Shown: piece after piece, positions 7,703-16,764 of the stretch
How positions within the stretch are numbered: the stretch's first letter is position 1
Layout: each line of letters starts with the position of its first letter
NCBI RefSeq assembly: GCF_024347075.1
Contig: NZ_AP024900.1
Span: 434,001-498,000, forward strand
DNA length: 64,000 nt
Reading direction: 5' to 3'
From: Vibrio rarus
GTDB lineage: Bacteria > Pseudomonadota > Gammaproteobacteria > Enterobacterales > Vibrionaceae
The notes under the pieces: generated by a model
What the model saw: the letters and a program-made list of their open reading frames with translations, nothing else
Told to the model about the DNA's origin: nothing
The model's database searches: none
Program-made: the position numbers and the translations under genes

Positions 7703-8383
7703 GTGAGTTGGCAATCTTTTATAGAAGCGGAGCGTTCTCAAGAATACTTCCGTTCATTACAGTCGTTTATTGAGCAACAACGTTCTTCAGGTAAGGATAT
7801 TTATCCTGCCCCTGATGATGTGTTTGCCGCTTTTGAACACACCCAAATACAGGATGTCAAAGTCGTTATTTTGGGCCAAGACCCCTATCATGGGCCTAAC
7901 CAAGCGCACGGGCTTAGCTTTTCCGTTTTGCCCGGTAATAAAATCCCGCCTTCACTACGTAACATTTATAAAGAACTTGCCCAAGATATTCCTAACTTTT
8001 CAATACCCAGTCATGGCTATTTGAAATCTTGGGCCGATCAAGGTGTGCTGCTTTTAAACACAGTATTAACCGTAGAGCAGGGAAAAGCCCATTCACATGC
8101 GAAAAGTGGTTGGGAAACCTTTACCCAACACGCCATAGAATATTTAGTGCAGCACCAACAGCATATCGTGTTTATGCTCTGGGGCGCTCACGCACAAAAA
8201 AAAGGCGCATGTATTGACTCAAATCAGCACTGCATATTGACTTGTGCGCACCCTTCTCCGTTATCTGCTAGGCGAGGCTTCTTTGGCTGTCAGCACTTCT
8301 CTTTAGCGAACGCCTATTTGAAGCAACATGGAAAAAATGACATAAATTGGCACATCCCCGATATTAATATGCCTCTTTTTTAA
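7703..8383 (+). CDS. ung: Uracil-DNA glycosylase (Ung, family 1)
   Basis: The enzyme removes uracil from DNA. The 226-residue protein has the water-activating motif [17 protein letters not shown] with catalytic Asp, the uracil-binding segment [10 protein letters not shown], and the DNA-intercalation loop [14 protein letters not shown] with catalytic His. The start is a GTG at 7703 (protein begins [10 protein letters not shown]); the ribosome binding site is weak, and the nearby ATG at 7690 is out of frame. Length matches the bacterial family. It acts in the same pathway as nfo upstream: glycosylase, then AP endonuclease. Confidence 0.96.
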   Translation: MSWQSFIEAERSQEYFRSLQSFIEQQRSSGKDIYPAPDDVFAAFEHTQIQDVKVVILGQDPYHGPNQAHGLSFSVLPGNKIPPSLRNIYKELAQDIPNFSIPSHGYLKSWADQGVLLLNTVLTVEQGKAHSHAKSGWETFTQHAIEYLVQHQQHIVFMLWGAHAQKKGACIDSNQHCILTCAHPSPLSARRGFFGCQHFSLANAYLKQHGKNDINWHIPDINMPLF

Positions 8384-8453
8384 GCATAGAATAGAACATG
8401 GATGAGTAAAATTGCGTAAACTTAAGTCAGATATTTAAATGGAGTACTGAATC

Positions 8454-9011
8454 ATGATGATTGAAAGGATACGTCGCGAGCACGGCTATATGGTACGTTT
8501 GCTGGCGATTTTAAAGAAAAAACTGACCCAGTTAAAAGCAGAAGAGTCGATTAACTATAAGTTGTTAAAAGAGATTGTTGATTACCTGAGTGATCACTCA
8601 GAGAAAACGCACCACCCAAAAGAAGATCTTATTTATCAGTATTTTACTGAGAATTATGGTGAGCAAGAAAACATCAGCAACTTAGAGTCTGAACATATTG
8701 AGTTATCTAAAACAACCCACAACTTCTTAGATGTGGTGGACATGATTTTACATGATGCTGTTGTACCGTCGGACGTCTTTGCTACGCAACTAGAAACCTT
8801 TATTAAGGAACAAAAGCTTCATTTAGATCTCGAAGAGCAAGAAATTCTGCCTTTAATTAATAAAACCTTCACCACAGCGGACTGGCAATACTTAGAAAGA
8901 AAGTGGGGTTCTCAGGAAGACGATCCTCTGTTTGGTGAGACGATTGCCGATAAGTACAAGCAACTTGCTGAGCGCATTAAGCAAACCGATAGTGAATGCG
9001 TCGGATCGTAG
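8454..9011 (+). CDS. Hemerythrin domain-containing protein
   Basis: The 185-residue protein is all helical and has the hemerythrin pattern of spaced His/Glu ligands: REHGYMVRLL, DHSEKTHHPKEDLIYQYF, LESEHIELSKTTHNFLD and KLHLDLEEQEILPLI. Such proteins bind a non-haem di-iron centre and carry or sense O2, NO or iron in the cytoplasm. The start is ATG 8454 (a second ATG follows at 8457), downstream of GGAGT. It is a single gene ending in a strong terminator. The specific physiological role is unknown. Confidence 0.85.
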   Translation: MMIERIRREHGYMVRLLAILKKKLTQLKAEESINYKLLKEIVDYLSDHSEKTHHPKEDLIYQYFTENYGEQENISNLESEHIELSKTTHNFLDVVDMILHDAVVPSDVFATQLETFIKEQKLHLDLEEQEILPLINKTFTTADWQYLERKWGSQEDDPLFGETIADKYKQLAERIKQTDSECVGS

Positions 9012-9030
9012 TGACAAGCGACAGTGACAA

Positions 9031-9059
9031 AAGGATGAGTGAATGCTCATCCTTTTTTT
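9031..9059 (+). terminator. Rho-independent terminator after the hemerythrin gene
   Basis: Stem AAGGATGAG / CTCATCCTT with a 6-nt loop is followed directly by a T-tract, 20 bp after the stop codon. Confidence 0.9.
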
Positions 9060-9069
9060 ATGGTAGTGA

Positions 9070-9258
9070 TTACAGTTTAATGTCTTCTAGTCGATAGTCA
9101 CTGCACACATCTAAAGCCATTAATTCTTGCTGAAGTCTCTGGCGATCTTTTATAGCTTCAATTTCTCGCCACTTTCGTTTAACGGGTTTAGAGCGTGCTC
9201 TACGAGTGCTATTACGTTCTTCCGCTTCAAAAATATTTTCCAGTTGCAAGCCATCCAT
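9070..9258 (-). CDS. DUF3545 family small protein
   Basis: A 62-residue, highly charged protein: MDGLQLENIFEAEERN, then a basic stretch SKPVKRKWREIEAIKDRQR, then QQELMALDVCSDYRLEDIKL. The central KPVKRKWREIEAIKDR segment is what I remember of the DUF3545 family found in Vibrio and relatives. AAGGAAAG precedes the ATG by a normal spacing. It is convergent with the hemerythrin gene. Function is not known; the basic helical centre would suit nucleic acid or protein binding. Confidence 0.75.
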   Translation of the reverse strand: MDGLQLENIFEAEERNSTRRARSKPVKRKWREIEAIKDRQRLQQELMALDVCSDYRLEDIKL

Positions 9259-9686
9259 AAGCCTTTCCTTTTACTTATCATTAGTACTTGAAATTTAAAC
9301 TAGTCTTGATTGTTCACGTTTTGATTTGTCAGTAAATCTATCGGTATTATTACCATGAACGTAAATACATTATCTTTGAAGTGTTTCGCAGATATGTCTA
9401 AAGAGTGAATTTTTTGTGTTGTAATGAGGCTTGTTTCACAGCATCAAGTAACATAATCGATTAAAAAAAACACGAAGCGGAGTGATATTTGATTTCTGGG
9501 GATTATATCGGCATGATGCCAGCGAAAACGTAATTCGAACAACGGTATAAATAGAGGATCGAATCGCTCTACAATACTCAAACCTAATGCCAATCACTGT
9601 CAATGACTGCGACTGGTATAACTATAAATAATTGGGTATTCACCGTTCCGTTGCTCATTAATGAGCGTCTTAAGTGCGAGGTTTAT
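9259..9686. other. Long upstream region of the AGCS symporter gene
   Basis: About 430 bp without a gene. I looked for a glycine riboswitch because related Vibrio symporters have one, but the conserved aptamer cores are not visible. A perfect 14-bp palindrome, GCTCATTAATGAGC, lies at 9653-9666 just ahead of the ribosome binding site and could be an operator. The frame of the symporter is open upstream to 9603, but without family-like sequence. Confidence 0.45.
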
Positions 9687-11141
9687 GTGACAGACATAAT
9701 TAATTTAATGAATGATCTTCTTTGGGGATCCATTTTAGTTTATTTACTGGTTGGAGGTGGTATTTATTTCACTGTACGCCTTGGTTTCATCCAGTTCAGA
9801 CACTTTGGGCACATGTTTAGTGTGTTAAAAAACAGCCGCAAAGCTGATAAGGCCGGTATCTCTTCTTTCCAAGCACTTTGTACCAGTCTTGCCGCTCGTG
9901 TTGGCACAGGTAATATGGCAGGCGTAGCTGTAGCCCTAACTTTTGGTGGGCCAGGGGCTATTTTTTGGATGTGGTTAATCGCTATGCTAGGTATGGCGAC
10001 CTCTTTTGCGGAAAGTTCTCTCGCTCAGCTTTACAAAACGAAAGATCAAGATGGCAACTACCGTGGTGGCCCTGCTTACTATATGGAGAAAGGCCTTGGC
10101 ATGCGTTGGATGGGAGTCTTGTTCTCCATTTTCCTCATTATCGCTTTTGGTCTAGTATTTAACTCGGTACAAGCCAACTCTATTGCCACTGCAATGAACA
10201 CCGCATTTGGTGTTGAGCCTTTGTATGTCGGTATTGCCGTTGCTGCGCTTTCAGCTTTTGTGATATTTGGTGGAATACGCAAGATAGCTCGTACCGCTGA
10301 ATTAATCGTACCCGTGATGGCTTTGGCCTACTTAGCGTTAGCTTTGTTTGTTATGTTCTCAAATATTGAAAAGGTGCCTGATGTATTAGCACTTATCTTT
10401 AAGAGTGCTTTCGGTCTACAAGAAGCCGCCGCTGGTGGTGTGGGTTACGCGATTGCACAAGCGATGATTAACGGTATTAAACGTGGCTTATTCTCCAATG
10501 AAGCGGGTATGGGTTCGGCTCCAAATGCGGCTGCTTCTGCGACGCCGTATCCACCACACCCAGCCTCCCAAGGCTACGTTCAGATGCTGGGCGTGTTTAC
10601 CGATACCATTGTTATTTGTTCGGCAACAGTGGCAATCATCTTAGTGTCTGGGGAGTATATTCCAGGTGGTGAGGTGACTGGCATTGAGCTTACTCAAAGA
10701 GCGTTGAGTGCAGAAGTTGGAGAGTGGGGTGGCATTTTTGTTGCTGTTGCCATTTTCTTCTTTGCCTTTACTTCTATTATTGCCAACTACTCATATGCGG
10801 AAACGAACCTTATTTTCCTAGAGCATAACCATAAAGCCGGTTTGAATATTTTCCGTGTTATTGTATTGGGCATGGTGTTATTTGGTGCGGTATCAACATT
10901 ACCTGTTGTTTGGGCGATGGCCGATGTATCTATGGGCTTGATGGCCATTGTGAATATGGTCGCCATATTGCTGCTGTCAGGCATTGTGGTTAAGTTGGCG
11001 AAAGACTATAACCAGCAACTGAAGGCGGGCAAAGTACCGACCTTTAATGCTAAAGACTACCCAGAGCTGCACTCTCAATTAGAAGAAGGTATTTGGGATG
11101 ACCACGAAGAGCTAAAAGCACAAGTGGAAAGAAATAAATAA
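9687..11141 (+). CDS. Sodium:alanine/glycine symporter (AGCS family)
   Basis: An inner-membrane transporter that imports alanine or glycine with Na+. The start chosen is GTG 9687 (protein begins MTDIINLMNDLLWGSILVYLL), five nucleotides after GAGG, giving 484 residues, which is usual for the family; the longer frame from 9603 adds a hydrophilic tail without a ribosome binding site. Family signatures visible are the GTGNMAGVAVALTFGGPGA block after the second membrane segment, GGPAYYMEKGLG and GLFSNEAGMGSAPNAAA. About eleven hydrophobic segments can be counted. It is a single gene followed by a terminator. Substrate preference between alanine and glycine cannot be told from sequence. Confidence 0.92.
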   Translation: MTDIINLMNDLLWGSILVYLLVGGGIYFTVRLGFIQFRHFGHMFSVLKNSRKADKAGISSFQALCTSLAARVGTGNMAGVAVALTFGGPGAIFWMWLIAMLGMATSFAESSLAQLYKTKDQDGNYRGGPAYYMEKGLGMRWMGVLFSIFLIIAFGLVFNSVQANSIATAMNTAFGVEPLYVGIAVAALSAFVIFGGIRKIARTAELIVPVMALAYLALALFVMFSNIEKVPDVLALIFKSAFGLQEAAAGGVGYAIAQAMINGIKRGLFSNEAGMGSAPNAAASATPYPPHPASQGYVQMLGVFTDTIVICSATVAIILVSGEYIPGGEVTGIELTQRALSAEVGEWGGIFVAVAIFFFAFTSIIANYSYAETNLIFLEHNHKAGLNIFRVIVLGMVLFGAVSTLPVVWAMADVSMGLMAIVNMVAILLLSGIVVKLAKDYNQQLKAGKVPTFNAKDYPELHSQLEEGIWDDHEELKAQVERNK

Positions 11142-11170
11142 TAGTCCTTACCAATTAACACAATAGTAAA

Positions 11171-11200
11171 AGCCGTGCTGACTTAGTACGGCTTTTTTCT
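11171..11200 (+). terminator. Rho-independent terminator of the AGCS symporter gene
   Basis: Stem AGCCGT / ACGGCT (with extra pairs in the loop) is followed by a T-tract, 30 bp past the stop. Confidence 0.88.
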
Positions 11201-11273
11201 TTATACTCTATGTATAGAAATGCCCATGTACGAAGAAAATACCTACGAAGAAAACCAAGTTAAGGATACTGGT

Positions 11274-12047
11274 ATGCTGATTTTAGTTTCTCCTGCAAAA
11301 ACATTAGATTTTGAGTCGCCACTGGCGACTGAGCGCTATACCCAGCCTGAATTTATTAGCGATTCAGCCAAGTTAGTGAAGGTGTGTAAAAAACTCACTG
11401 CGGCAGATATTGCGAGTTTAATGAAGGTCAGTGATAAGATTGCAGGACTAAATGTGGCACGCTTTCAGCAATGGAGTTCGACGTTTACGCCTGATAATTC
11501 ACGACAAGCCATTCTTGCGTTTAAGGGGGATGTCTATACAGGGTTAGAGGCAGACTCTTTTTCCGAGCAAGATTTTGATTATGCGCAGCAGCATTTTCGC
11601 ATGTTGTCAGGTTTATATGGGTTATTGCGACCTCTAGATTTGATGCAACCTTACCGTTTAGAGATGGGCACAAAATTGGCTAATGCCAACGGAAGTAACC
11701 TGTACCAATTTTGGGGTGATAAAATCACCGATAAGGTCAATGAAGCTCTATTAGCGCAACAGGATGATTTGCTGATTAACCTTGCATCAAATGAGTATTT
11801 TAAGTCTGTTAAAGGGAAGAATGTTCAGGGCAGAGTGATCACGCCGGTCTTTAAAGATCTTAAAAATGGTCAATATAAAGTCATCAGCTTTTTTGCGAAA
11901 AAAGCACGGGGCATGATGGCGAAATATCTCATTCAAAATCAAGTCGATACACTCGATGGCTTAAAACAGTTTGATTTAGCGGGCTACTATTTTAGTGATA
12001 CAGATTCTACGCCTAGAGAGTTAGTGTTTAAGCGAGATCAGCAATAG
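11274..12047 (+). CDS. yaaA: Peroxide stress protein YaaA (DUF328/UPF0246)
   Basis: The start is ATG 11274, seven nucleotides after AAGGA; the open frame back to 11220 adds an acidic leader that the family lacks. The 257-residue protein begins [16 protein letters not shown], the invariant family start, and contains [45 protein letters not shown] and [11 protein letters not shown]. In E. coli YaaA limits free iron under H2O2 stress and protects DNA, and the fold binds DNA. It acts in the cytoplasm. It is followed 15 bp later by a GNAT gene, possibly co-transcribed. Confidence 0.94.
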   Translation: MLILVSPAKTLDFESPLATERYTQPEFISDSAKLVKVCKKLTAADIASLMKVSDKIAGLNVARFQQWSSTFTPDNSRQAILAFKGDVYTGLEADSFSEQDFDYAQQHFRMLSGLYGLLRPLDLMQPYRLEMGTKLANANGSNLYQFWGDKITDKVNEALLAQQDDLLINLASNEYFKSVKGKNVQGRVITPVFKDLKNGQYKVISFFAKKARGMMAKYLIQNQVDTLDGLKQFDLAGYYFSDTDSTPRELVFKRDQQ

Positions 12048-12062
12048 AGAGCAGGCTGATTT

Positions 12063-12602
12063 ATGATGCTCAATACCCCTAGACTTGTTTTACGTTCATG
12101 GACAGCATTGGACTTTGATCCGTTTGTTAAAATGAACATCAACCCCAATGTCATGCGCTTTTTTCCTAGCACCTTGACCCCCTTGCAAAGTGTTGCGTCA
12201 GCAAGGCACTTATCTGATGAATTGGCAGAGAAAGGGTGGGGGATGTGGGTTGTTGAAGAAAAAGCGAGCCATCAATTTATTGGTATGGTTGGATTACAAC
12301 AGCGCTCAGAAAAAGAGGGGATTTTGAATCACCCTTTTGTTGAAATTGCGTGGCGTTTAAGTGATCGTTTTTGGGGGCAAGGCTATGCACCTGAGGCGGC
12401 AAAGAGGGTGATTGACTATGCCTTTGAGCATTTAGACATTTCATCCCTCTATAGCTTAACCGCTTTATGTAATTTGCCATCGCAACGAGTAATGGAAAAA
12501 ATTGGCATGTGGGATACTGACTTTACTTTTCAGCACCCTAAAGTAAGCACAGATTCTCATTTGAGTTGGCATTGCCTTTATAAGATCACCCGCGAGGGAT
12601 AA
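12063..12602 (+). CDS. GNAT-family N-acetyltransferase (RimJ/RimL-like)
   Basis: The 179-residue protein begins MMLNTPRLVLRSWTALDFDPF, the usual start of the Acetyltransf_3 subgroup. It has FIGMVGLQQ, the EIAWRLSDRFWGQGYAPEAAKRVIDYAFE acetyl-CoA-binding motif A, and SLYSLTALCNLPSQRVMEKIGM. It transfers an acetyl group from acetyl-CoA to an amine, but the substrate is not determined. It lies 15 bp after yaaA and is convergent with srmB. Confidence 0.85.
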   Translation: MMLNTPRLVLRSWTALDFDPFVKMNINPNVMRFFPSTLTPLQSVASARHLSDELAEKGWGMWVVEEKASHQFIGMVGLQQRSEKEGILNHPFVEIAWRLSDRFWGQGYAPEAAKRVIDYAFEHLDISSLYSLTALCNLPSQRVMEKIGMWDTDFTFQHPKVSTDSHLSWHCLYKITREG

Positions 12603-12692
12603 CCAACACGCTACTACCTATATAGCTTCCCTTGCTTTACCGTTTAGTGACTTATTCGGCTTGGTCTTAGCCTTTCCTCATCAGTCAAAAAA

Positions 12693-12719
12693 AATCCCCA
12701 GCTCAAAGAGCTAGGGATT
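12693..12719 (-). terminator. Rho-independent terminator of srmB
   Basis: Stem AATCCC-AGCTC / GAGCT-GGGATT with an AAA loop has a run of A residues to its left, giving a U-tract leftward. It lies about 20 bp past the srmB stop. Confidence 0.85.
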
Positions 12720-12739
12720 GATGGTTTAGAGATTCGCCG

Positions 12740-13960
12740 TTATTTTTTCTTTTTCTTCGCTTTGCTGGCTGTTTTAGCCGCTGGTTTCTTTTTCTTCTTC
12801 TTAGTCACTGGTTTTTTGTGCTTAGGGCGAAGTTCTTTGATGAAACGCTCTTTAATGGCTTCTTTAGTGTAACGTTCCACTCGTTCAATCATGGCTTGAT
12901 CGTGCGCTTCTACAAGAGAAACCGCGTTGCCTTTTTTACCGGCTCTAGCAGTACGTCCAATGCGGTGTAGATAGACATCGGCGGTACGTGGTAGATCATA
13001 GTTAATCACGTGACTGACGTCAGGAAGATCGATACCACGAGCGGCGACATCGGTGGCAAGTAATACATTTACTTGGCCATCACGGAAACGGCTAATGGCA
13101 TTATTACGACGATCTTGAGGCATTTCCCCTTGGATCCAGCTACATGGAATTTGCGCACTATCCAGTTGTTGTCGCAACTCAGCAAGACGCTCACGCGTTT
13201 TTAAGAAGATGATACTTCTTTCTGCTTGCTCAGTAATAATATGCTTTAACAGTTCAAGCTTATGCTCTGCGTTATCTGCACGGTGATACCATTGCTGAAT
13301 TTTTTTACGCTCTTTTAATGATGGCTGCGCATCGATCTCGGCTGGTTCTTTAAGGAGGTCTGCGGTGAAACCTTCTACTCCACGACCTTCTAGGGTAGCG
13401 GAGAACAGCAAGGTTTGTTTACGCCAGCGACATTCGTTGGATAAGCGGTCAACAATTGGGCCAAAGCCCATATCGAGCATGCGATCCGCTTCATCTAGGA
13501 TTAACCATTCAATGGCACGGCAATCAAAACGCTCAGAGTTAATGTATTCCATTAAACGTCCAGGCGTAGCCACTACGATATCTTGTGTCGTTGACAGGAT
13601 ATCAGCGTGTTCTTGATACATAACACCACCAGTAATAGTGAAAATATTCATATTGGTGTGTTTGGCTAACTCTTTCGCTTGCTCAGTGATCTGAATCGCC
13701 AGTTCACGAGTTGGAGTTAGGATCAAGACTCTCGCCGGTCCGCCACGACGACGTGGAAAATCGATGAGATACTGTAATGCCGGAAGTACAAAAGCGGCGG
13801 TTTTACCCGTTCCTGTTGGAGCAGAAGCAAGAATATCTTTGCCATCTAATGCTTGAGGGATCGCTTCACTTTGTACTTTTGTTGGTCTTTCAAAGCCTAT
13901 TTCTTCAATGGCTTTAATAAGGGATTGGTCTAACTCTAACTCAGCAAAAGTTCTTAACAC
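12740..13960 (-). CDS. srmB: ATP-dependent RNA helicase SrmB (DEAD-box)
   Basis: This DEAD-box helicase acts early in 50S ribosome assembly. Motifs appear in order: Q motif (GFERPTKVQSEAIPQAL), I (APTGTGKTAA), Ia (PTREL), II (LDEADRML), III (FSATL), V (LLATDVAARGID) and VI (HRIGRTARAGK). The C-terminal tail is a lysine-rich extension (about 30 residues) typical of RNA-binding tails in this subfamily. The start is taken as GTG 13960, seven nucleotides after GGAG and giving MLRTFAELELDQ; an in-frame TTG at 13975 is less likely. It is divergent from no gene directly: trmN lies upstream on the same strand, separated by 74 bp. Confidence 0.95.
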   Translation of the reverse strand: MLRTFAELELDQSLIKAIEEIGFERPTKVQSEAIPQALDGKDILASAPTGTGKTAAFVLPALQYLIDFPRRRGGPARVLILTPTRELAIQITEQAKELAKHTNMNIFTITGGVMYQEHADILSTTQDIVVATPGRLMEYINSERFDCRAIEWLILDEADRMLDMGFGPIVDRLSNECRWRKQTLLFSATLEGRGVEGFTADLLKEPAEIDAQPSLKERKKIQQWYHRADNAEHKLELLKHIITEQAERSIIFLKTRERLAELRQQLDSAQIPCSWIQGEMPQDRRNNAISRFRDGQVNVLLATDVAARGIDLPDVSHVINYDLPRTADVYLHRIGRTARAGKKGNAVSLVEAHDQAMIERVERYTKEAIKERFIKELRPKHKKPVTKKKKKKPAAKTASKAKKKKK

Positions 13961-14034
13961 TGCAGTGCTCCGCAAACGGGTGGAAGATAAAGAAAGCTAT
14001 TATAGTTTAATGGTGATAAGCGTCACACTCTTAT

Positions 14035-14760
14035 TTACATCTTTAGGTAAAAACTCTGTGTTAGAGCAATAAATTGAGCAGTGTATCTGCCATTTTGCTG
14101 AATAATCAGCTCGGATGGTTCCATCTCAGGTAATTTTGACTCTGTACGCTGCAGTTCGAATAAGTAACGAGAATGGTTTTTTTTAGCTGTGGTTTTTATT
14201 TTGCATAACCGAGTTAACTGCCAGTGACGCTCTGTGGCCGCATCAATAAACTGTTCCGCTTCTTGAGTGGGCAAGATAAAGCTCCCTTTGCCCGTTGATG
14301 TGAGTAACTGCTCACAGCAATCTAATAGTTCAAGGTGAGGTAAGTTATCGGTGTGCCTTGCCACGGCTCGCTGGCTTGCTGAGGCTTGTTCTCCAGAGTT
14401 AAAGTAGGGTGGATTACAGATGATAGTATCAAATAGGTGCGGGTTGTTTTGAGCGTACTCTAGAACGTCCGCATGTTTTAGCGTGATTCTGTTTGCCCAA
14501 GGGCTGTGAGCAAAATTTCTGTGTGCAGAAGCTATTGCCGCCTCATCGATATCAATCGCGGTAATCTTAATATCTGGGTTTCTTTGCGCACACATTAAGC
14601 TAAGCAGACCGGTTCCTGTACCAATATCTATGAGCTTTTTACTGCAAGCAATATTGCTCCATGCACCGAGCAATACTCCATCGGTACTGACTGGCATACC
14701 ACTATTTCCCCCCCAAATAGAGAAAGATTTAAACTGAAAATTTTTGGTTGTGTTGCTCAT
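14035..14760 (-). CDS. trmN: tRNA1(Val) A37 N6-methyltransferase TrmN (YfiC)
   Basis: An S-adenosylmethionine-dependent enzyme that methylates adenosine 37 of tRNA1(Val). The start chosen is ATG 14760 (MSNTTKNFQFKSFSIWGG); the frame extends to 14883 but the extra 41 residues are not family-like. Visible motifs are the SAM-binding IDIGTGTGLLSLMCAQ and AIDIDEAA, and the catalytic NPPY (IICNPPYFNSGEQ) of N6-adenine methyltransferases. The length of 241 residues is usual. It lies upstream of and co-directional with srmB, as in related genomes where yfiC and srmB are adjacent. Confidence 0.94.
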   Translation of the reverse strand: MSNTTKNFQFKSFSIWGGNSGMPVSTDGVLLGAWSNIACSKKLIDIGTGTGLLSLMCAQRNPDIKITAIDIDEAAIASAHRNFAHSPWANRITLKHADVLEYAQNNPHLFDTIICNPPYFNSGEQASASQRAVARHTDNLPHLELLDCCEQLLTSTGKGSFILPTQEAEQFIDAATERHWQLTRLCKIKTTAKKNHSRYLFELQRTESKLPEMEPSELIIQQNGRYTAQFIALTQSFYLKM

Positions 14761-15065
14761 TAATGGGGGCTCCCGCAATTGTTTGTAGGCTAAATGTGTT
14801 GATTTTAATGTAAAAGCACCATATGCAACCCGTTTGTTATTATTTCTAATGTAACTGTTGTGTTTTTGTTTAGCTTGAAACACTGACTATTTGTTGCTTT
14901 TGCAGTTCAAATGACTGGCTTGTCGCTTAGTTGTTGGGATTATATCGCGTATCACTGGCTTAGCTTGAGAGTCTTCGTCGATTTATTCATTATTCGATAT
15001 ATAACAATTACCTATAGGGTTATGGATTTTTTATATCCAATAATCTCTCTATCTTCGAGGCCATT

Positions 15066-16370
15066 TTGAAGAACACCTTATCTACCACCGACATTATCGC
15101 ACTTGGCTTTATGTTGTTTGCATTCTTTTTAGGTGCAGGCAATATTATTTTTCCACCAATGGCAGGGCAATTGGCGGGTGAAAACTTGTTGCCTGCTATG
15201 GGAGGGTTTCTGCTAACTGCCGCCGGTTTACCATTAATTACCGTGGTTGCGGTTGCTACCGCAGGTGGTACTTGGGAGCATTTAACCAGTGAGTTACCTA
15301 AAAAAGTAGCATTCGTTATTGCCGCTTTAATTTTTATTATTATTGGCCCTGCATTTGCCGCTCCCAGAGCCGGATTGGTGGCGTATGAGATGGGGGTGCG
15401 TCCTTTTTTATCTCAGCCAAATGCTATGTATCTAGCCTTATTCTCACTGTGTTTCTTTGTGCTGGCAATGGCGCTAGCTTGGACTCAAGGTTCACTACTG
15501 GATACGATAGGTAAAATACTGACTCCCATTATGTTTTTGGGGTTAGTTTTGCTTTCTATTGCTGTGGTTATTAACCCTCAAGGCCCCATTATTCATGCCC
15601 AGGGTGATTACATGTCGCAGCCCTTTACGAAAGGTATTTTAGAAGGGTATCTAACCATGGATACTTTTGCCTCATTGATGTTTGGTATGTTGTTGGTGCA
15701 AGCGATTCACTCAAAGGGCGTGACTGAGCGTGCCGATGTTGCGCGTTACCTTATTGTGGCGGGAGTTATCGCAGCTGTTGGTTTGTGTTTGGTGTATATC
15801 GCATTGTTTTATCTGGGGGCGACGAGCAATAGTATTGCCGCTGGGCTGGAAAATGGTGGGGCTATTTTAGCCGAGTATGTTAAAGCCTTATTTGGCGAGC
15901 AAGGGCAGTGGGTCTTGTCTGGTATCGTATTACTCGCTTGCTTAACAACTGCGGTTGGTTTGATTTCAGCAAGCTCTGACTTTTTTAGCCGACACAGTAA
16001 ATTGGATTATAAATTTTGGGTGGTAGTGAACGGCAGTGTATGCGCCTTTGTTGCCAATATTGGCCTTGCGCAATTAATCGAACTGTCAATTCCAGTTTTA
16101 TTTGCTCTTTACCCTATCGCTATTGCCTTAGTTGCGCTCACTTTTGTTCGTCAATGGCTACCTAAACCACAATTGGCTTATCGAATGGTATTATCCATCG
16201 CTTTTTTATGCGCGCTGCTGGATGCGGCTAAAGTGATTGGGTGGGATGTGTCTGTATTTCAGTTTATACCATTGTTTGAACTTGGCTTAGGCTGGGTGTT
16301 GCCGACCGTGATTGCCATCGTCACTATGATGTTTGTAGGGGAGCGAAACATCGCTTTATATCAAGGGTAA
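15066..16370 (+). CDS. brnQ: Branched-chain amino acid:Na+ symporter BrnQ
   Basis: An inner-membrane LIVCS-family carrier that imports leucine, isoleucine and valine with Na+. The 434-residue protein starts at a TTG (15066), five nucleotides after GAGG, and begins MKNTLSTTDIIALGFMLFAFFLGAGNIIFPP, the characteristic family N-terminus. GPAFAAPRAGLVAYEMGVRPFL and about twelve hydrophobic segments follow. It is the last backbone gene before the cassette island and is divergent from trmN. Confidence 0.94.
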   Translation: MKNTLSTTDIIALGFMLFAFFLGAGNIIFPPMAGQLAGENLLPAMGGFLLTAAGLPLITVVAVATAGGTWEHLTSELPKKVAFVIAALIFIIIGPAFAAPRAGLVAYEMGVRPFLSQPNAMYLALFSLCFFVLAMALAWTQGSLLDTIGKILTPIMFLGLVLLSIAVVINPQGPIIHAQGDYMSQPFTKGILEGYLTMDTFASLMFGMLLVQAIHSKGVTERADVARYLIVAGVIAAVGLCLVYIALFYLGATSNSIAAGLENGGAILAEYVKALFGEQGQWVLSGIVLLACLTTAVGLISASSDFFSRHSKLDYKFWVVVNGSVCAFVANIGLAQLIELSIPVLFALYPIAIALVALTFVRQWLPKPQLAYRMVLSIAFLCALLDAAKVIGWDVSVFQFIPLFELGLGWVLPTVIAIVTMMFVGERNIALYQG

Positions 16371-16764
16371 TACGCAATAAAAAGAGGCCCCATATCTTTT
16401 GGATGCTTTAGTTTGTTGAAGCGAATGAAGCATTTGATCCAATATAAGTAGGCTTTTTCTGTTCTAAGACTATATCCTCGCATTCGCCTATGTCATCGAA
16501 TTTATTCTGACAAATTGGCTTATTTTGTCGAGGGTTCAGTCTCGTTTATTCGATATAAGATTTTATAAGCTACTGTTAATCATGGAGTTAATACTGTTCT
16601 TCTTGAGATAACAGGCATTGTTAACAAGTGATAACACTCGCGCTCGTTTTTACGTAAAGACAGAACTCAAAGTGTGATATATATGCATTATATTTCAATG
16701 GTTTATGGTAATTTTAATGAAAGATAGGCAAGTGGGAAAACGAGCAGGCCTGTTATTAAGAATG
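16371..16764. other. Intergenic stretch left of the cassette island
   Basis: About 390 bp with no convincing gene. It is AT-rich and contains short inverted repeats (for example around 16509-16531, GACAAAT...ATTTTGTC) but no complete attC and no integrase. The last base, G16764, is the left boundary of the first cassette (G followed by TTAGCTAGGT). The sequence to its left does not look like an R'-type attC half, so the first cassette appears to sit at a secondary site, or the preceding attC was lost. Confidence 0.45.

Noticed and set aside
9259..9686. Glycine riboswitch ahead of the AGCS symporter
   Set aside because: The conserved aptamer cores known from Vibrio tandem glycine riboswitches are not visible; only a palindrome at 9653-9666 stands out.
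12277..12480. Overlapping antisense ORFs inside backbone genes (for example within the GNAT, recJ, lysS and clpB genes)
   Set aside because: They are shadows of well-supported genes without ribosome binding sites or protein-like sequence.
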